DNA of 64,000 nucleotides from Ascoidea rubescens DSM 1968 (Eukaryota > Ascomycota > Saccharomycetes > Ascoideales > Ascoideaceae). The notes below the pieces were generated by a model. That model was not told the DNA's origin. It saw nothing but the letters and a program-made list of their open reading frames with translations, and did no database searches. The DNA lies in contig NW_017962919.1 of assembly GCF_001661345.1 (NCBI RefSeq), positions 372,001-436,000 on the forward strand. The letters run 5' to 3'. The stretch's first letter is position 1. Each line of letters opens with the position of its first letter. The translations under genes were made by a program, and so were the position numbers. Of the stretch, positions 30,342 to 40,479 are shown one piece after another.

Positions 30342-33086
30342 ATGGATTCTGCTGAAGAAATTAAACGGAAAATCAAACACCAAGTTCAAATTGGAAATGC
30401 TAACGCAGGCACTATTTTAATTGATAGGATCTTGTCTGAATTGAATGATAATCAATTGAAGGTTGTAACTGCTCCTATCAACTCACAGCTCCAAGTAATT
30501 GCTGGTCCAGGCACTGGTAAAACCAAAGTTTTGACATCGAGAATTGCTTTTATTCTATTGTACTATAATGTTGAACCTCGAAATATCATTGTCACCACCT
30601 TCACCAAAAAAGCCACTGTTGAAATGACTGAAAGATTGAACTTGTTATTTAAAGACTACAGCTTGATTGATCTCTCTAGCTTGATAATTGGGACCTTTCA
30701 TAGTATCTGCTTCAAAATACTTAAAAAATATGTTTCTTTGACGACTCTTAAGCAAGATTTCAAAGTTGCTGCAGATAGAGATGTTAACCATATTATCAAC
30801 CAATTGATGGAAACACCCCCTCGAGAAATCATTGATGCTCAAAAGGAAAAAACAACAATAAGCACCAGACGTGACTATAATGGGGTGAGTGTGAGAAATC
30901 TGATTAGTTCAATTGATATTTATGACAAAAAAAAGTTCAATTCTTATATAATGTCTCCTCTGCAAGCTGTTTATGATTTATCAAAAATAAAATCTGCATT
31001 CTCAAAATGTAAATCACTTGGTATTTATCCTGAAGATTATATTAAACAGTATGATGATAAAGAGTTTTACTATTTTTATAAATATTACCAAGACAGGATA
31101 ACAGAATTGAATATTTTGGATTTTGACGATTTACTAATGAAAACCTCTCGATTATTGAGCGAACATTCAGGTTTATTGAAGTACATCAAACATGTGCTTG
31201 TTGACGAGTTTCAAGATACAAATTCAATCCAATTGAAATTGGTTTGTTTATTTGCATTGACCTCTGGAAATTTCACAGTTGTTGGTGATCCTGATCAAAG
31301 TATCTACGCATTTAGAAATGCTGTTCCCAAAAACTTTGATATTATGCGAAATATTTTTCCATCTTTAAGAGTATGTTTATTGACAGATAATTATAGATCG
31401 ACCAGCGATGTTTTAAAAATTAGTGAATCAATTATGTTACAACAAAAAAATCGTATATCAAAACACCTAAGTTCTCAAAAAACACTGACTTTTTCGCCGG
31501 TTTTTAATACAGTTAAAAATACTAAAATTGAAGCTGAGCACATAGCCAATGAAATAACGTGTCTATTTGCCTTACCAAATGGTATATTTACTTTTAAAGA
31601 CTTTTCAATTTTGGTTCGGGCTGGTTATCAGTCAAGAGTGATTGAAAATGCTTTACTTTCTCAAAAAATTCCTTATGAAGTTGTCAAGGGCCGAGCATTT
31701 TGGGAAAGAAAAGAGGTAAATGCTATCCTTGATTATTTGAGAGTTATTTCTTCTGAATATGATAAATTGGCGATAATGAGAACAGTTAATTATCCAGCTA
31801 GAGGTATTGGCAAGGTTGGTATGTCTACTTTGGAGGGAATGATTGAATCATATGAATGTCCATGGTCATTTTTAGAAGATTTTATAAACCCAAAAAAGAA
31901 GATTGTCTCCAAAGTTAGAATCAATAAGAAAGGATTGAAGACTTATGTTGAATCAATAAATATTGCCAAATCCTATTTAGAATTTTCCAAGGATGATAAT
32001 GGAAAATTTTCTGATACTATAAACTCAAATGAATATAACGATCTTGGGAAAACAGATGATTCCAAAATGTTATCACCTCAAAAGATAAATCTATTAAAAT
32101 TATTTGATTTAATTTATGAGAGCTCTGGACTCAAAGAAAATTTTTCAGATGATAATGAAAAGCACTTGAATATTATGGAAGTCAGATCCCAATTGAAGGG
32201 GTTTGAATCTAAAGCAGATGTAATTCCTATTTTTGAAGACGAGAAAACAGAAGATTTTCTGCCTGCAATTCCAGATGAGAATAAAAGTGAAAAGGATATA
32301 CTAAGCGACTTTTTGGAATCAGTTGACCTATATGCTGCAGCAAGCGAAGAATTGAACAATGAAGGAGAAGTATATTCTAAGGGCAAAGTCTCAATCTCAA
32401 CTATTCATGCATCCAAGGGATTAGAATGGAGCGTTGTATTTATTCCTTCATGCAATGAGTCTCATTTGCCTGCTAGATTTTCCATATATAGTGGTAGTGA
32501 TGAAGATCTAAATGAGGAAAGAAGAGTCTTTTATGTTGCTATAACCAGATGTAAAGCATTGTTGTATTTGAGTGCTTATAAGCAGAGTGAGAGATCAAAT
32601 TGGTCAAATTACTCTAGTGAAGTTGAAGTTTCTAGATTTTTAGATGCAGAAATTCTTAAAATGACCACTAAGAAGCAAATGGCATTTAAAAATATGAAAA
32701 ATTTGGTGAAATTATACAAGTTATTTGGGTTTTCACTTCCAAATGATGAGCTTGATAAAAATCTAAAACAATTTTTGGAGGACTATAAAACGATTAATTC
32801 CAAAAAGAAAACATCATCGGTTTGGAGTAATATTGAAAGATGCAGCGTGTTAAAAAATTACAAAACACCAGTTGTTGAGACAAATTCTTCTTTTAAGCCC
32901 CCAAACTTCATAGAAAATGGGCCTCGAGGTGGAATTCCAAATGGTGGTATTGTAACTGCTTCTAGTTTATTAAAATTATCGGCTAGTGAGTTGGCCGAAT
33001 ATGGGATAAACACTAGCATCTCTAAATCTCGTCGTATTTCGAAACCAGGATCAATAAGAGGAAGAGGAAAGAAAAAAGCTGGTTGA
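30342..33086 (+). CDS. SRS2: UvrD-family anti-recombinase DNA helicase Srs2
   Basis: A 914-residue superfamily 1A 3'-5' helicase that strips Rad51 from single-stranded DNA and channels lesions to post-replication repair. Walker A is GPGTGKT at about residues 55-61 in LQVIAGPGTGKTKVLTSR. Motif II is VDEFQDTNSIQL, motif III includes GDPDQSIYAFRNA, motif IV-V STIHASKGLEWSVVF and motif VI EERRVFYVAITRCK. These match S. cerevisiae Srs2 rather than mitochondrial Hmi1. I chose the ATG at 30342 because the frame upstream opens at TTG, and the distance to Walker A then fits the family. The protein is shorter than yeast Srs2 (1174). The C-terminal tail is short and basic (SRRISKPGSIRGRGKKKAG), with no visible hydrophobic SUMO-interaction motif at the end. 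Confidence 0.93.
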   Translation: MDSAEEIKRKIKHQVQIGNANAGTILIDRILSELNDNQLKVVTAPINSQLQVIAGPGTGKTKVLTSRIAFILLYYNVEPRNIIVTTFTKKATVEMTERLNLLFKDYSLIDLSSLIIGTFHSICFKILKKYVSLTTLKQDFKVAADRDVNHIINQLMETPPREIIDAQKEKTTISTRRDYNGVSVRNLISSIDIYDKKKFNSYIMSPLQAVYDLSKIKSAFSKCKSLGIYPEDYIKQYDDKEFYYFYKYYQDRITELNILDFDDLLMKTSRLLSEHSGLLKYIKHVLVDEFQDTNSIQLKLVCLFALTSGNFTVVGDPDQSIYAFRNAVPKNFDIMRNIFPSLRVCLLTDNYRSTSDVLKISESIMLQQKNRISKHLSSQKTLTFSPVFNTVKNTKIEAEHIANEITCLFALPNGIFTFKDFSILVRAGYQSRVIENALLSQKIPYEVVKGRAFWERKEVNAILDYLRVISSEYDKLAIMRTVNYPARGIGKVGMSTLEGMIESYECPWSFLEDFINPKKKIVSKVRINKKGLKTYVESINIAKSYLEFSKDDNGKFSDTINSNEYNDLGKTDDSKMLSPQKINLLKLFDLIYESSGLKENFSDDNEKHLNIMEVRSQLKGFESKADVIPIFEDEKTEDFLPAIPDENKSEKDILSDFLESVDLYAAASEELNNEGEVYSKGKVSISTIHASKGLEWSVVFIPSCNESHLPARFSIYSGSDEDLNEERRVFYVAITRCKALLYLSAYKQSERSNWSNYSSEVEVSRFLDAEILKMTTKKQMAFKNMKNLVKLYKLFGFSLPNDELDKNLKQFLEDYKTINSKKKTSSVWSNIERCSVLKNYKTPVVETNSSFKPPNFIENGPRGGIPNGGIVTASSLLKLSASELAEYGINTSISKSRRISKPGSIRGRGKKKAG

Positions 33087-33511
33087 AGATGTTTTTGTGT
33101 TTTGTGTTTTTGGTTTATTTTTATATTTGATAAGATTTTGAACGATATTCTACGTAAAATTGTACCGATTCAAGAGGACATGTTATTAAATCGGAGAAAT
33201 ACAAAGTTCGGAGTTTAAGAATAAAAAAAAAAGGAAATTTAAAGAGCAAGAGGTTTTGAAAAAATGATTTGAAATAAATAAAGTTGGTTTTTGAAAATTA
33301 AGTTGGTTAAGTTGGAGATTGCTACAAATGGTGATTTCTTTTTTTTTAAAAGAAAATTTATATTATATCATCATTATAAAAGAGAGTGCAAAACAAATAT
33401 AGAAGAGAAAATTTATGAACAAAAGTTTTAAAGAACTAAAGATAAAAAAATGTATAAAAAAAGCGATCATAATGAATTTTTAAAAATAAATTTATAAGTT
33501 AATCAAGTTGT
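33087..33511. other. Convergent intergenic region SRS2-ICL1
   Basis: AT-rich 3' flanks of two converging genes. No gene or repeat of note. Confidence 0.5.
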
Positions 33512-35152
33512 TTAAGCACCTTTAAATTGATCTTCAGTAACACCCTTACCCATGGCAGCAGTTGAGGAAACACCACCAGTGACCATTTTAAGCAAACTGT
33601 CGATATATTCAGCACCAGACCATTTTTGATGTTTGACGACTTCGACACCATTTTCGATTTCTGGAGCTTGGACGTTTTGACTGTAGGCTTTCATGCCGAT
33701 TTTAGCATAGTCTCTGGAGAAGTTGTCGACAGCCAAAGCAGTGACATGTAAACCAGCGAGGGTGATGAATTGCCATACGTAACCTAGTTTGGCTAATCTT
33801 TGTATGAAAGTAGCTTGGTCTTCTGGTTTCATGGCTCTGTTCCAGTTGAAAGATGGAGACAAGTTGTAGGATAACCATTGGTCAGGGTACAAGGATTTGA
33901 CACCAGTAGCAAATTCAATAGCTTGGTCAATGTCTGGTAATCTGGATTCCATCCAAATAATATCAGCGTAAGGAGCAAAGGCTCTAGCTCTGTTGACAGC
34001 ACATTGGGTACCACCTTGGTATCTGTAGTAGCCTTCTCTGACTCTTGGGGATTCCCAGTTGAAGTAGAGATCTTTGCCTAAAAATTTTTTGGCCAAGGCT
34101 CTGGCTTGTTTGTTTGAGGTACCAGAGGTTGGAGTGACGACGGAGGTGAATTCTTTGATCAATTCAGCTTTGTTTGGGTAGTCGCCAGCTTCGATGGTGT
34201 CGATGACATGTTGGTGGAATAGTTTAAGACCAGCTTTAGAGACCCAGTCAGCTTCAATGGCAGCTAATTCGTCACCGTAAATACCATTGGATTCAGCTTC
34301 GGTCATGACTGAGATCAAGTCTGGGAGATCTGGGTTGGTGGAACCAATGACAAAGTAGTGGTCTCTGGAATCGATGGTGGAGGTCAATAAGGTGGCAGCT
34401 TCGGAGTCAGTTCTGGCAACACATAACAAGTCAGAGCCCATGATATCAGCAGAGGTTCTGATAGCAACCAATCTGTTGATGTGTTCTTGCACAGGGACTA
34501 AAACTTTACCAGCCATATGACCACATTTCTTGGTACCTGGAGCTTGATCTTCAATGTGGATACCAGCAGCACCTCTTTCGATGAACAACTTGGTCAATTT
34601 GATGATAGCAGTGATACCACCATGACCGGTGTCACCGTCGGCAACAATTGGTCTTAAGAAGTCGATGTAGTTTAATTTGGCTCTTTCTTCCTTGGACACT
34701 TTTAATCTGTCTTCTCTTTGTTTTCTGTCATGGAACAATTGGGCAAACCACAAGTGTTGGACTTTGTTTGGAACAGTGTCCATTGGGTAATCAGCTAAAT
34801 CTGGGGATGGTTCATTTGAGGTGGAAGCAGTTGAGGAACATTGCCATCCGGAAACATAGATACTGTCCAAGTATTTGGCCATTTGGGCGACGTGAACAGG
34901 GTCTAAAGCACCGAAAGTGAAAGAAGCAGTCTTGTTTTTGTCATGTTCAGTTAATAATTTGAATAATTTCTTGGCTTGTTGGGAGGATGGATATTCAATT
35001 TTTAAAGTACCTCTCTTTCTAGCGATATCTTCAGCAGTGTAGATACGTTTGGTGCTGCTCCATCTTGGTTGAGCCCACCACTCTTCGATTTCTTTGACTT
35101 GTTGTTGGAAGAATTGTTCTTCTTCGTCGACGTTAATTGCAGTGTAAACCAT
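33512..35152 (-). CDS. ICL1: Isocitrate lyase
   Basis: A 546-residue isocitrate lyase, which splits isocitrate into succinate and glyoxylate in the glyoxylate cycle, needed for growth on C2 compounds. The catalytic motif KKCGHMAGK is present, with the nucleophile Cys at about residue 210. Metal-binding regions such as [10 protein letters not shown] and [12 protein letters not shown] are intact. Start and end ([26 protein letters not shown]) resemble S. cerevisiae Icl1 (557 residues). There is no C-terminal SKL-type signal; yeast Icl1 is cytosolic. The gene probably serves the same acetate metabolism as the mitochondrial aldehyde dehydrogenase in this window. Its promoter has a TATA box, and a GC-rich island starts about 640 bases upstream. 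Carbon-source control is expected from the family, though I could not identify a perfect CSRE. Confidence 0.96.
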   Translation of the reverse strand: MVYTAINVDEEEQFFQQQVKEIEEWWAQPRWSSTKRIYTAEDIARKRGTLKIEYPSSQQAKKLFKLLTEHDKNKTASFTFGALDPVHVAQMAKYLDSIYVSGWQCSSTASTSNEPSPDLADYPMDTVPNKVQHLWFAQLFHDRKQREDRLKVSKEERAKLNYIDFLRPIVADGDTGHGGITAIIKLTKLFIERGAAGIHIEDQAPGTKKCGHMAGKVLVPVQEHINRLVAIRTSADIMGSDLLCVARTDSEAATLLTSTIDSRDHYFVIGSTNPDLPDLISVMTEAESNGIYGDELAAIEADWVSKAGLKLFHQHVIDTIEAGDYPNKAELIKEFTSVVTPTSGTSNKQARALAKKFLGKDLYFNWESPRVREGYYRYQGGTQCAVNRARAFAPYADIIWMESRLPDIDQAIEFATGVKSLYPDQWLSYNLSPSFNWNRAMKPEDQATFIQRLAKLGYVWQFITLAGLHVTALAVDNFSRDYAKIGMKAYSQNVQAPEIENGVEVVKHQKWSGAEYIDSLLKMVTGGVSSTAAMGKGVTEDQFKGA

Positions 35153-35341
35153 TTTTCAAAAATAGATAAAGAGTAAGGGATATAATTTGTACAAAAAGAT
35201 ATGATGATATAACAGAATATGAAACAAAAAATCAAGCAATATTATGATAAAGATATAATGATATAGTAGTATATTATTATAGGATTATTGATGATGATAT
35301 AAATAAAAATTGAAAGGAAGAAAAAAAAAGGAAATCTGATG

Positions 35342-35349
35342 TATATATA
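35342..35349 (-). promoter_or_regulatory. TATA box of ICL1
   Basis: TATATATA lies about 190 bases upstream of the ICL1 ATG, in the expected range for yeast. The sequence is palindromic, so the strand is assigned from context. Confidence 0.45.
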
Positions 35350-36831
35350 TAGAGAGAAGCAAAAAGAAACAAAGAGATGTGGAAGTTGCAACAGTAGAGT
35401 AAATTTCAAAATCGGGATGAAGATAATGGTGGTGATGAAGTAATAGGATTCGTAGAGCCAAAACGATATGGCCAAACTGGGAGTAATGTGTTGTGAATGC
35501 AATTACAGTTTTGCATTGATACTGATTAAAAGCAAAGAGATGGGAGAAATTGAAGCACAATCTCCTGTTTTGCAGATGATTAATGGTGAGTTTGACTTGA
35601 TATAGCGAGCTGTGATTGGAGGAAGAGGAGTTGGTGGTTTGAAGGAATCGATGGCTGGAATTTGAATTTTTGGAAAAATAAGGATTTTTAGAGTTTGGGA
35701 CTTTAAGAAAATTCGATAATAAAAAATCTGGGGTAAACAGACTTGTGAAATTCATCCAAAATAAAATAAAAATCAAGAGATTCGTGTCAAAAAAGCCGCG
35801 GACAGCTGCCGAGCAATACAGAAGCGCGCGGTGAGCTGCTTCTGCGTGGGCTCGGCGCGGTGCTGATGCGAAAGTGCGAAGAAACCATCAGCAAAGAGAA
35901 CAAGAACGCGGGCGGATCAGCGGCTGGCCCGCCGCGTTCGACAAGCTCTCGGCTCAAGGGACGGATCAGTCTGTCTTTGGCAGAGAACGGATTGCTGCGG
36001 TGTGCGGTCGGCTCTGCAGTGCTGGCGCTGTTTTTACCGGGATGGGCTTACGGCTGGAGCAGCCAGAAGAATCAGAACGAGCACAAAAATCAGAACGGAC
36101 AGAAAAATCAGCATAAGCAGCACAAACAGTGCAGGTAACAGAGGTGCTGGAGTTGCTGGATCCACTGGATCCGCTGGAGCTCATGTCGATGCGACACATG
36201 TGACTCGTGTTTGGAAGGTGTTTCCTACGTTAAGCTCGGCAGGATGATAAAAGTTCAAGATTATCATAAAATAACTGGAACCAAGAAGAGACAACTGCAT
36301 CAGCTGTATTTCCGTGCCCGGATTGCTCAAATATCCTTAAATCAACACTTCTGTATTCCCTTTCACTGTTGAGATAACGGAACAGTTTCTCAAAGTGGAA
36401 TATGGCTCACTATTCAAATTGAGGGATGAAGCTCTAGCTCTTACACCCTCAAGAAGAACAAGATTAATGTAATATCAATTTTTACTAATCGCGGTAATTA
36501 TAAAATATTTACTGGTCAATAAAAAATAAGCGGATTAAATAGTTCTAAAAGTTAGACATGATTCAAAATGATTGAACACCGTATCGAGTCAACAGAGTAA
36601 GAGAATATAATTTACCAAAACCAGTTGGACGAGATGTTGAAAATGAACATCTTCCAATTTTCTAGAGATTTGTTAATCTCATAGACATTGTTTGAAAGGA
36701 TTCATGGAAGATATCAAGGAAGGAATGAGAAGAAAACTGACGTAGCTCAAAGTGATTGGTAGTATCTCCGAGCACGGATTGTTGCTCCATTAAGACTTCC
36801 ACCCACAAAACCGACCTCTTAGCAGCAAGGC

Positions 36832-36837
36832 CACGTG
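36832..36837. promoter_or_regulatory. CACGTG E-box upstream of PET117
   Basis: CACGTG lies about 270 bases upstream of the PET117 ATG. It is next to the CCGACC/GGTCGG hairpin at 36845-36865. Confidence 0.35.
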
Positions 36838-37106
36838 CTAATTCCCGACCCTTGGAAAAGGTCGGTCGATGCGTTGTCCCGCACTAACTCTATGGGTTGG
36901 TGCACAGAAAATCAAAGTATGGGTGTTGAAGGTATAATATATTTATTACACATTCCTTATGTAAACAACACACCTCCAGCATGTGCTTTGATTCGGCCTT
37001 TTTCAATCTCCATCATTTCACGACCTACTATAGATGCCTATATCTACTGAAAGGCTTATCATTCAATAAAACCAAATCAAATCGTGTTAGGTTTTAAATT
37101 ATCAAA

Positions 37107-37482
37107 ATGTCAAGAGCCTCAAAGATAACGTTCGCATTATCAACTCTATTCACTGTTGCTTCAGTTGTGATGGTATATGATCTACAAGAATCCGAAAGAG
37201 AAGTATGTTTTTGATTCACAAGCCACATCGTCAACCTAATTCAATAAATATAAGATTATCGTACTAATATGATTCTGCTTCTAATAGGCAATTGCAATGG
37301 GCCCCGTAAAGGATGCTAAAAGAGTAAAGGAAAAAGAGGAAGACAGGCTAAAGGAACAACTAGCCAAAGAAAGAAAAAAGGAACTTAATCGACTCGAACA
37401 TTTGGAGCAGATAGAATTAAAGAAAAAATATGAATCAATGCAGCCTCTATCTAACGTCACACTAACTGCTGAAGACGAATAA
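37107..37482 (+). CDS. PET117: Cytochrome oxidase assembly factor Pet117 (spliced)
   Basis: A two-exon gene: exon 1 is 37107-37202 (32 codons) and exon 2 is 37288-37482. The joined product has 96 residues. Exon 1 reads MSRASKITFALSTLFTVASV, nearly the start of S. cerevisiae Pet117 (MSRASKITF), with one membrane segment. Exon 2 begins AIAMGPVKDAKRVKEK, matching the yeast GPIKDAKR segment. It also has KKKYESMQPLS, matching KKYESMQPLS. Pet117 is a mitochondrial inner-membrane protein that couples heme a synthesis (Cox15) to cytochrome oxidase assembly. The middle is highly charged, probably a matrix-facing helix. The reading phase is kept exactly across the intron, and both exons are conserved, so the splice is secure. 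OXA1, at the window's left end, also serves cytochrome oxidase assembly, but the two are not linked. Confidence 0.93.
37203..37287 (+). other. PET117: Intron of PET117 (85 bases)
   Basis: The donor is GTATGT (37203-37208), the yeast consensus. TACTAAT at 37262-37268 is a good branch site, 19 bases before the acceptor AG (37286-37287). A second CTAAT lies directly against the acceptor (CTAATAG). Phase 0 insertion between codons 32 and 33. Confidence 0.9.
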
Positions 37483-38265
37483 CAGTCCCAAATAACTATT
37501 TTCAATTCTTCTTAAACCCATACAAGACGATGCCTAATGATTCTTGTAAATATCACAAATCTGCTGCTAATCTCAACCTTGTACATGTTTCCATTTTATC
37601 ACAATCTTCTTTTGTATATACATCCAGGCTCATGATTAAGACTGGAAAGCAGACAATTCCCAGTGATAAGCTCAAATCACCTGGTTTCTGGTCTAATAAT
37701 ACATACAAACTTGCGAGAAGAATCAAATCTGATTGAAAGAGCTCATTCTTGAGGGGAAATAGTAACTGTTTTCCGTTACCCTTTCTAAATGCTTTTCAGC
37801 CGAAATCATGGAGCGAGGAAAGACTCAAAAGAATAGTAAGGTATCGAAAGAGAGGCATTACAAGTGCAGTCGAAATCATAAAAAAGAAGAATAGGAAGAA
37901 TGGAAAGAAAACGAAAAGGGAAGTTTGATTTTAAAAAACTAAGTGGAGGAATTACAAGTAGTAATATAACGAAGATAATAAAGCATAGTAATAAAGAATT
38001 GGAACCGTTAATATTACTACAGATGAAAATTGGAGAAGTTGGATCTGGACTTGGTGCTAGATGCCATAAATTTGGTTGAGCTGATTATGTGATTGAATAG
38101 GCTAGAAGATTCAAAAGTTTTGTGGTTTTCTTGAAGTTCAATTAAAATAAATAATAATGATATAAAGAATTGTAATATGAGGAAATTGAGTATAAAATCC
38201 TGCTTGAGTCTCACAAATTTTGGGATATCAACTTTGTTGAATAATAACCGGTTCAGCTTACTATT
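37483..38265. other. Convergent intergenic region PET117-LRR gene
   Basis: It has mixed composition. A 68-codon ATG frame at 37530-37736 and a short minus-strand frame at 38017-38214 are open, but neither has a recognisable product. I treat both as chance frames in 3' flanking DNA. Confidence 0.45.
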
Positions 38266-40479
38266 TTAAGAGTGGTTATTGTTCCTCTCAACATAAACCC
38301 ATCTCCCAACTAGATGGGTCGTATTTGAAAAACCTGGCCGATTCTGCGAAGCTCCAAAATCATTCCTAATAAATTTAATTTTAAGATTAGGGAATTTTTT
38401 TTTTAACTTGTTTAATGTTCTCGAGGAGACGTTTGAACGTCTCGGTAATTCCATTTCTTTCATATTCCTTAATTGTGAAAGGTCCCTTTTATCAATGCCT
38501 GATATGCTTTCCGGTAAAATCAAATGAGTTAAATTGCTCCATTTGGATAGCCCATTCATCCGTGTTAATGGGTTTAACATCAAATTTAATGTCATTTCAG
38601 TGCTTTCTTGAAGTGGAAAAGTGTTTTTTTCTCTCAAAATTGTTTTTAATATTGACCGCATTCTATCATTTCTCGATTCATTCACAATTTGATCTATTGC
38701 ATTAGACTCTAGATTGATATATGAACAGCTGTTTAATTGATTTATAGGTATTAATACTTTTATCAAATTATTCGATAGGTCCAAGGTCCTTAAATTTTTA
38801 AAACAACCCAAATTGTCCATTTTAAATATTCTGTTATTAGATAAGTTTACCTCAGTCAAGTTTTCTAAATGTGCCTCATTTTCCATTATTTTCAAATCAC
38901 TAATCCAGTTATTTGATAAATTGATAACACTGATATTAACTAATTTTTCAATGTTTTCAACTATGTTGAGTCTATTTCGTGACAAATTTAAGGAAGTCAA
39001 GTTGACCAAGCTATCTAAATTTTCAATTTTTGTTATTTGGTTTTGTAACAAATTTAAGGAATTCAAATTGATTGAGTTATCTAAATTCTCGATTTTTGTT
39101 ATTCGGTTATGAGACAAATTTAGGGAATTCAAATTGATTAAGTTATCTAAATTTTCGATTTTTGTTATTCGGTTATGAGAAAAAGAGATTGCCTTTAAAT
39201 TCATCAATTTTGTGGGAAAAACTCCAATTTTTATAATATGGTTATTTATTAAAATTAGCGTCTGTAAACTAACAAAACCATCAAAACAGTTATCTATACT
39301 TTGAATGGAATTGAAAGATAATTCTAAAACCTTTAAATTTGATAAGTATTTAAGGGTTTGAATATTATCAATTAAATTATGATCAAGAAACAATTCTTCC
39401 AAGTTTGATAATGAACTTAAATTTTTGATACAATTGATTGAATTATATTGCAAATAGAGACGCCTTAGGTTTTTGAATTGGGATACATTATTAATTTTTG
39501 AAATAGAATTACCATCTAAATTTAATTGAACTAGATTTTCACATCCACTAAGATTGTCAAACGTTGTTATTTTATTTCCAGATAATATTAATTTGACCAA
39601 ATTATTCAGAAATGAAACGTTTTTTATACAAGTAATTCCACTTAAATTTAAAAACAAGTATCTTAACCCCTCAGGGAATTGAATTTTTTTCAAATTGCCA
39701 AAGTTATTATTTCTCAGTTGGAAATATTTTAAATTGTTTAAATTTAGCACACCAGACCCAATTTTTGTAAGAACCATTCCATCCAAATCCAATTTTTTTA
39801 AATTAAATAAACCATAATTTACATATTCATCTGAAAAGAGATATTTAGAATCAAATCTGTATATTCTTGATTCTTCATGTACTAACCCATTATAAGCTGA
39901 AAATAGAATTGGAAAATTGTTGTTTATAATTCCGAAATCAAAATTTATTGTTATTGCATTTAATGTTTTTTTATGATAAAGTAGAATATCTTTCAATAAT
40001 GAAATACATTTCCAAAATTCAGCAAGTAGTATAGGCGACCGGCAAGGAGAAGTATAATCATACAATGAAACATTTTGAACTAGAAACGCAATTTTTCTCA
40101 CTTTACTTAACAGAGTAGTTATATCTTGATGTCTTTTTAATAGTTCTTGGTTAGGTAAATCTATTTTGAAATATATGTTTCGGGAGAATTGATTCAAATA
40201 TTTTTTAAAAAGTGTAGCATCTTTAAGGTTCAATTTCAAAGTAACCTGTTCTTTAATCTTCCTGCTTACAGTTAAACCATAGTTTTTACAACTGCATGAA
40301 ATAAATTCAATTTTTTCAAACAGAAGCTGCAAGCATGTTGCTTTGACAATGGAGTTCAATGATGAAATAAACAAAAATCTGTGCTTAAATGAAAGTTTGG
40401 TGAAAATATTTTTGAGGATGTGAGGCGGTAATCCCTCTAATTCATTTTGTCTACTTTTCTTAATTGGTTCAAGATACAT
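38266..40479 (-). CDS. F-box and SDS22-like leucine-rich-repeat protein
   Basis: A 737-residue protein with an F-box-like N-terminus (LEGLPPHILKNIFTKLSFKH, about 14-33). Some 17 leucine-rich repeats of the 21-22-residue SDS22 type follow at about 220-600, with the pattern LxxLxxLxLxxNxIxxI. F-box/LRR proteins usually act as substrate receptors of SCF ubiquitin ligases through Skp1. The F-box call is from pattern only. Three repeats (KIENLD...NLNSLNLS) are nearly identical in DNA with an exact 66-base period, a sign of recent duplication. The C-terminal ~120 residues are less repetitive. No S. cerevisiae orthologue comes to mind. It differs from Sds22, which is much shorter and lacks an F-box. 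Confidence 0.85.
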   Translation of the reverse strand: MYLEPIKKSRQNELEGLPPHILKNIFTKLSFKHRFLFISSLNSIVKATCLQLLFEKIEFISCSCKNYGLTVSRKIKEQVTLKLNLKDATLFKKYLNQFSRNIYFKIDLPNQELLKRHQDITTLLSKVRKIAFLVQNVSLYDYTSPCRSPILLAEFWKCISLLKDILLYHKKTLNAITINFDFGIINNNFPILFSAYNGLVHEESRIYRFDSKYLFSDEYVNYGLFNLKKLDLDGMVLTKIGSGVLNLNNLKYFQLRNNNFGNLKKIQFPEGLRYLFLNLSGITCIKNVSFLNNLVKLILSGNKITTFDNLSGCENLVQLNLDGNSISKINNVSQFKNLRRLYLQYNSINCIKNLSSLSNLEELFLDHNLIDNIQTLKYLSNLKVLELSFNSIQSIDNCFDGFVSLQTLILINNHIIKIGVFPTKLMNLKAISFSHNRITKIENLDNLINLNSLNLSHNRITKIENLDNSINLNSLNLLQNQITKIENLDSLVNLTSLNLSRNRLNIVENIEKLVNISVINLSNNWISDLKIMENEAHLENLTEVNLSNNRIFKMDNLGCFKNLRTLDLSNNLIKVLIPINQLNSCSYINLESNAIDQIVNESRNDRMRSILKTILREKNTFPLQESTEMTLNLMLNPLTRMNGLSKWSNLTHLILPESISGIDKRDLSQLRNMKEMELPRRSNVSSRTLNKLKKKFPNLKIKFIRNDFGASQNRPGFSNTTHLVGRWVYVERNNNHS
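38995..39192 (-). repeat. Three tandem 66-base LRR-coding repeats
   Basis: The block TATCTAAATTTTC recurs at 39011, 39077 and 39143, and ATTCAAATTGATT at 39061 and 39127, each 66 bases apart. Each unit codes one 22-residue leucine-rich repeat of the F-box/LRR gene. Confidence 0.85.

Larger units (their letters stand above)
35153..37106. other. Long divergent intergenic region ICL1-PET117 with GC island
   Basis: It holds the ICL1 and PET117 promoters. About 35790-36240 is GC-rich (38 of 60 bases in 35881-35940 by direct count), with short frames that look spurious. A hairpin with stem CCGACC/GGTCGG lies at 36845-36865, beside a CACGTG site. A tRNA A-box-like sequence at 36743 has no B box. 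No gene is supported here. Confidence 0.5.

Noticed and set aside
32100-32390. Possible intron in the SRS2 insert between helicase motifs
   Set aside because: The insert is in frame, has no GTATGT donor that I can see, and corresponds to the variable charged insert also present in yeast Srs2.
35860-36138. Short frames in the ICL1 GC island
   Set aside because: Compositional artefacts: several frames overlap, and none has a conserved segment.
36743-36759. tRNA A-box-like sequence TAGCTCAAAGTGATTGG
   Set aside because: No B box (GGTTCRANNCC) follows within 90 bases and no cloverleaf can be drawn.
37530-37736. 68-codon ATG frame after PET117
   Set aside because: It lies in the probable PET117 3' region, has no domain and no supporting signal. 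Kept only as a note.
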